A stretch of DNA of 64,000 nucleotides from contig NZ_KK211189.1 of assembly GCF_000620845.1 (NCBI RefSeq), positions 1,627,662 to 1,691,661 of the forward strand, given 5' to 3'. The position numbers and the translations under genes are program-made. This document shows positions 62,884 to 64,000 of this stretch, piece by piece. The stretch is from Exiguobacterium marinum DSM 16307 (GTDB lineage Bacteria; Bacillota; Bacilli; Exiguobacteriales; Exiguobacteriaceae). Numbering within the stretch: the stretch's first letter is position 1; every line of letters starts with the position of its first letter. A model generated the notes under the pieces. That model saw only the letters and a list, made by a program, of their open reading frames with translations. It had not been told where the DNA came from and searched no databases.

Positions 62884-63666
62884 GTGAAACAGATGGTCAC
62901 GAAATCAAGTATCATGGATAGTCTAAAAATAGCCGGTATTAAGCCGGGAGAGGCTTTGTTTGTCCACACGTCGCTTTCTAAACTCGGGTGGGTATGTGGT
63001 GGTGCCCAGACTGTGATTGAGGCGTTGCAAGAAGTGGTAGGGCCAGCTGGACTGATTATGATGGCGACCCAAACCGGAGACAATTCAGATCCGGCTGAAT
63101 GGGAAGCTCCCCCCGTCCCGGTTGAATGGTGGCAGACGATTCGTGCCGAAATGCCACCATATGAAAAGGGGAAGACAGCGACTCGTGGAATGGGACGTGT
63201 TCCGGAGCTCTTCCGAACACACCCGGACGTTTATCGCAGCTCCCACCCGATGTGGTCAGTCGCCGCATGGGGAAAAGATGCAGAAGAAATCGTTTCTGGT
63301 CACACGGTCGACGTCGGTTTTGGTCCCGGCTCTCCAATCGAACGAATGATTGAGCGAGATGCACGTGTCCTTCATCTCGGCTCACCGCTCGATGCGACGA
63401 CACTTTGGCACTATGCCGAGTACGGAATCGATGGACCGACAAAATCGTTTGGTTGCGCCGTCCTTGATCGCGATGAACGTGAATGGATTACGTTTGACCA
63501 CATCGATGTAAACAGTGATCCATTTGGTGCGATAGGCGAAAATATTGTCAAACAAAAAGGTGTTCGAACGTTTACGATCAACGAAGCGACATGCTATCTG
63601 ATTCCATCTAACACATGGGAACCGGTGCAACATGCTCTCGTCGCGCTTCGAAGTTGGTTGAGATAA
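62884..63666 (+). CDS. AAC(3)-family N-acetyltransferase (YokD-like)
   Basis: 260 residues of the antibiotic N-acetyltransferase fold: FVHTSLSKLGWVCGGAQTVIEAL, LIMMATQTGDNSDPAEW, GRVPELFRTHPDVYRSSHPMWSVAAWG and FGPGSPIERM are family landmarks. Related chromosomal proteins such as YokD acetylate CoA-like or unknown amines and need not give resistance. Start GTG 62884, 8 bases after GGAG; a GTG at 62875 lies on that site. It follows sbcC without a gap. Confidence 0.82.
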   Translation: MKQMVTKSSIMDSLKIAGIKPGEALFVHTSLSKLGWVCGGAQTVIEALQEVVGPAGLIMMATQTGDNSDPAEWEAPPVPVEWWQTIRAEMPPYEKGKTATRGMGRVPELFRTHPDVYRSSHPMWSVAAWGKDAEEIVSGHTVDVGFGPGSPIERMIERDARVLHLGSPLDATTLWHYAEYGIDGPTKSFGCAVLDRDEREWITFDHIDVNSDPFGAIGENIVKQKGVRTFTINEATCYLIPSNTWEPVQHALVALRSWLR

Positions 63667-63695
63667 ATGAACGCAGAATCGAGGGGAAGAAACAG

Positions 63696-64000
63696 ATGAG
63701 TCGTTGGATGAAAATATTGAGTATTTCTGTACTTGTCATCTTACTCGTTGCCGGACTAGTGATTGGCGGGATCTCAGCACACATCGGCGATCAATTGACT
63801 TCGCCTGAGCGTGAAACTTTGACATACACGCCGAAGTCATTAGGGTTAAAGTACGAGAATGTTACGATTCAATCGGAAGAAGAGTATGATTTATATGGAT
63901 GGTGGATTCCACATCCTACGCCGCGTGCGACAATTGTTTTCGCGCATGGGTATGGTAAGAATCGAGAACAGGAAGATCTGCCGCTTAAAGAATTGATTCC
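63696..64000 (+). CDS. Alpha/beta hydrolase, N-terminal part (runs off the window)
   Basis: The first 101 codons are visible. A signal-anchor helix (about 5-28, MKILSISVLVILLVAGLVIGGI) leads to an outer domain with TIQSEEEYDLYGWWIPHP and TIVFAHGYGKNREQ. The HGYGxN segment is the oxyanion-hole loop of serine-hydrolase fold proteins like B. subtilis YqkD. The nucleophile would lie beyond the window. GAGGGGAAG before ATG 63696. Confidence 0.78.
   Translation, partial: MSRWMKILSISVLVILLVAGLVIGGISAHIGDQLTSPERETLTYTPKSLGLKYENVTIQSEEEYDLYGWWIPHPTPRATIVFAHGYGKNREQEDLPLKELI

Noticed and set aside
62884-63666. AAC(3)-like gene as an acquired antibiotic-resistance determinant
   Set aside because: It looks chromosomal, has no mobile-element context, and resembles YokD-type housekeeping members more than resistance enzymes.

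Overview
The window is a gene-dense stretch of a low-to-mid GC Bacillota chromosome. Gene order and protein sequences are close to Bacillus subtilis, but the overall mix looks most like Exiguobacterium; this is an inference from remembered family sequences, not a search. Genes sit mostly on the + strand in short operons with strong Shine-Dalgarno sites and clear hairpin plus T-run terminators. I see no rRNA, tRNA, CRISPR array or prophage.

Layout. (1) 1-1.9 kb: the end of resD and all of resE, a redox/oxygen two-component system, then a PduO-type cobalamin adenosyltransferase. (2) 2.5-15.8 kb: a block in the B. subtilis order ymfF-ymfH-ymfI-ymfK-ymfM-pgsA-cinA-recA-rny-ymdB-spoVS-tdh-kbl, covering a peptidase pair, EF-P modification, membrane lipid synthesis, recombination, RNA decay and threonine catabolism. 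(3) 15.8-24.2 kb: an accessory stretch with a DUF4256 protein, an MFS exporter, an MDR oxidoreductase, a GNAT acetyltransferase, a histidine phosphatase, a T-box leader with no gene behind it, a MarR regulator with two CoA-pathway enzymes, and an atypical tyrosine recombinase. (4) 24.3-33.9 kb: hflX-ynbB-glnR-glnA, then the SOS locus (lexA with a DUF2227 gene, divergent from a yneA-like gene, yneB and ynzC), then tkt and yneF. (5) 34.0-39.0 kb: a solo TnpB element of the IS200/IS605 group placed in the 5' leader of a heterodimeric multidrug ABC exporter (bmrC/bmrD-like). (6) 39.0-53.4 kb: a Spo0E-like phosphatase, ccdA-ccdC, yneK, prfC, acnA, two unrecognised proteins, a BCCT transporter, a double-AAA SpoVK-like ATPase, a YneP thioesterase, a VanY-type lipoprotein and plsY. 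(7) 53.6-64 kb: a DeoR regulator with cutC, a DUF975 membrane protein, a bmrA-like exporter with a beta-hydroxyacid dehydrogenase, sbcD-sbcC with an AAC(3)-family gene, and the start of an alpha/beta hydrolase.

Regulatory logic visible in the DNA: an SOS circuit (LexA boxes at recA, lexA and the yneA-like operon), nitrogen control (a perfect GlnR/TnrA site at glnRA), and carbon control (a CcpC-type dyad about 66 bases before the predicted acnA start). The most unusual items are the orphan T-box leader, the short YneA/SosA-like SOS protein without LysM, the TnpB element whose guide and ancestral target can be read directly, a likely ATT start codon for the bmrC-like gene, and sporulation-named genes (spoVS, spoVK-like, spo0E-like) in what appears to be a non-sporulating lineage.
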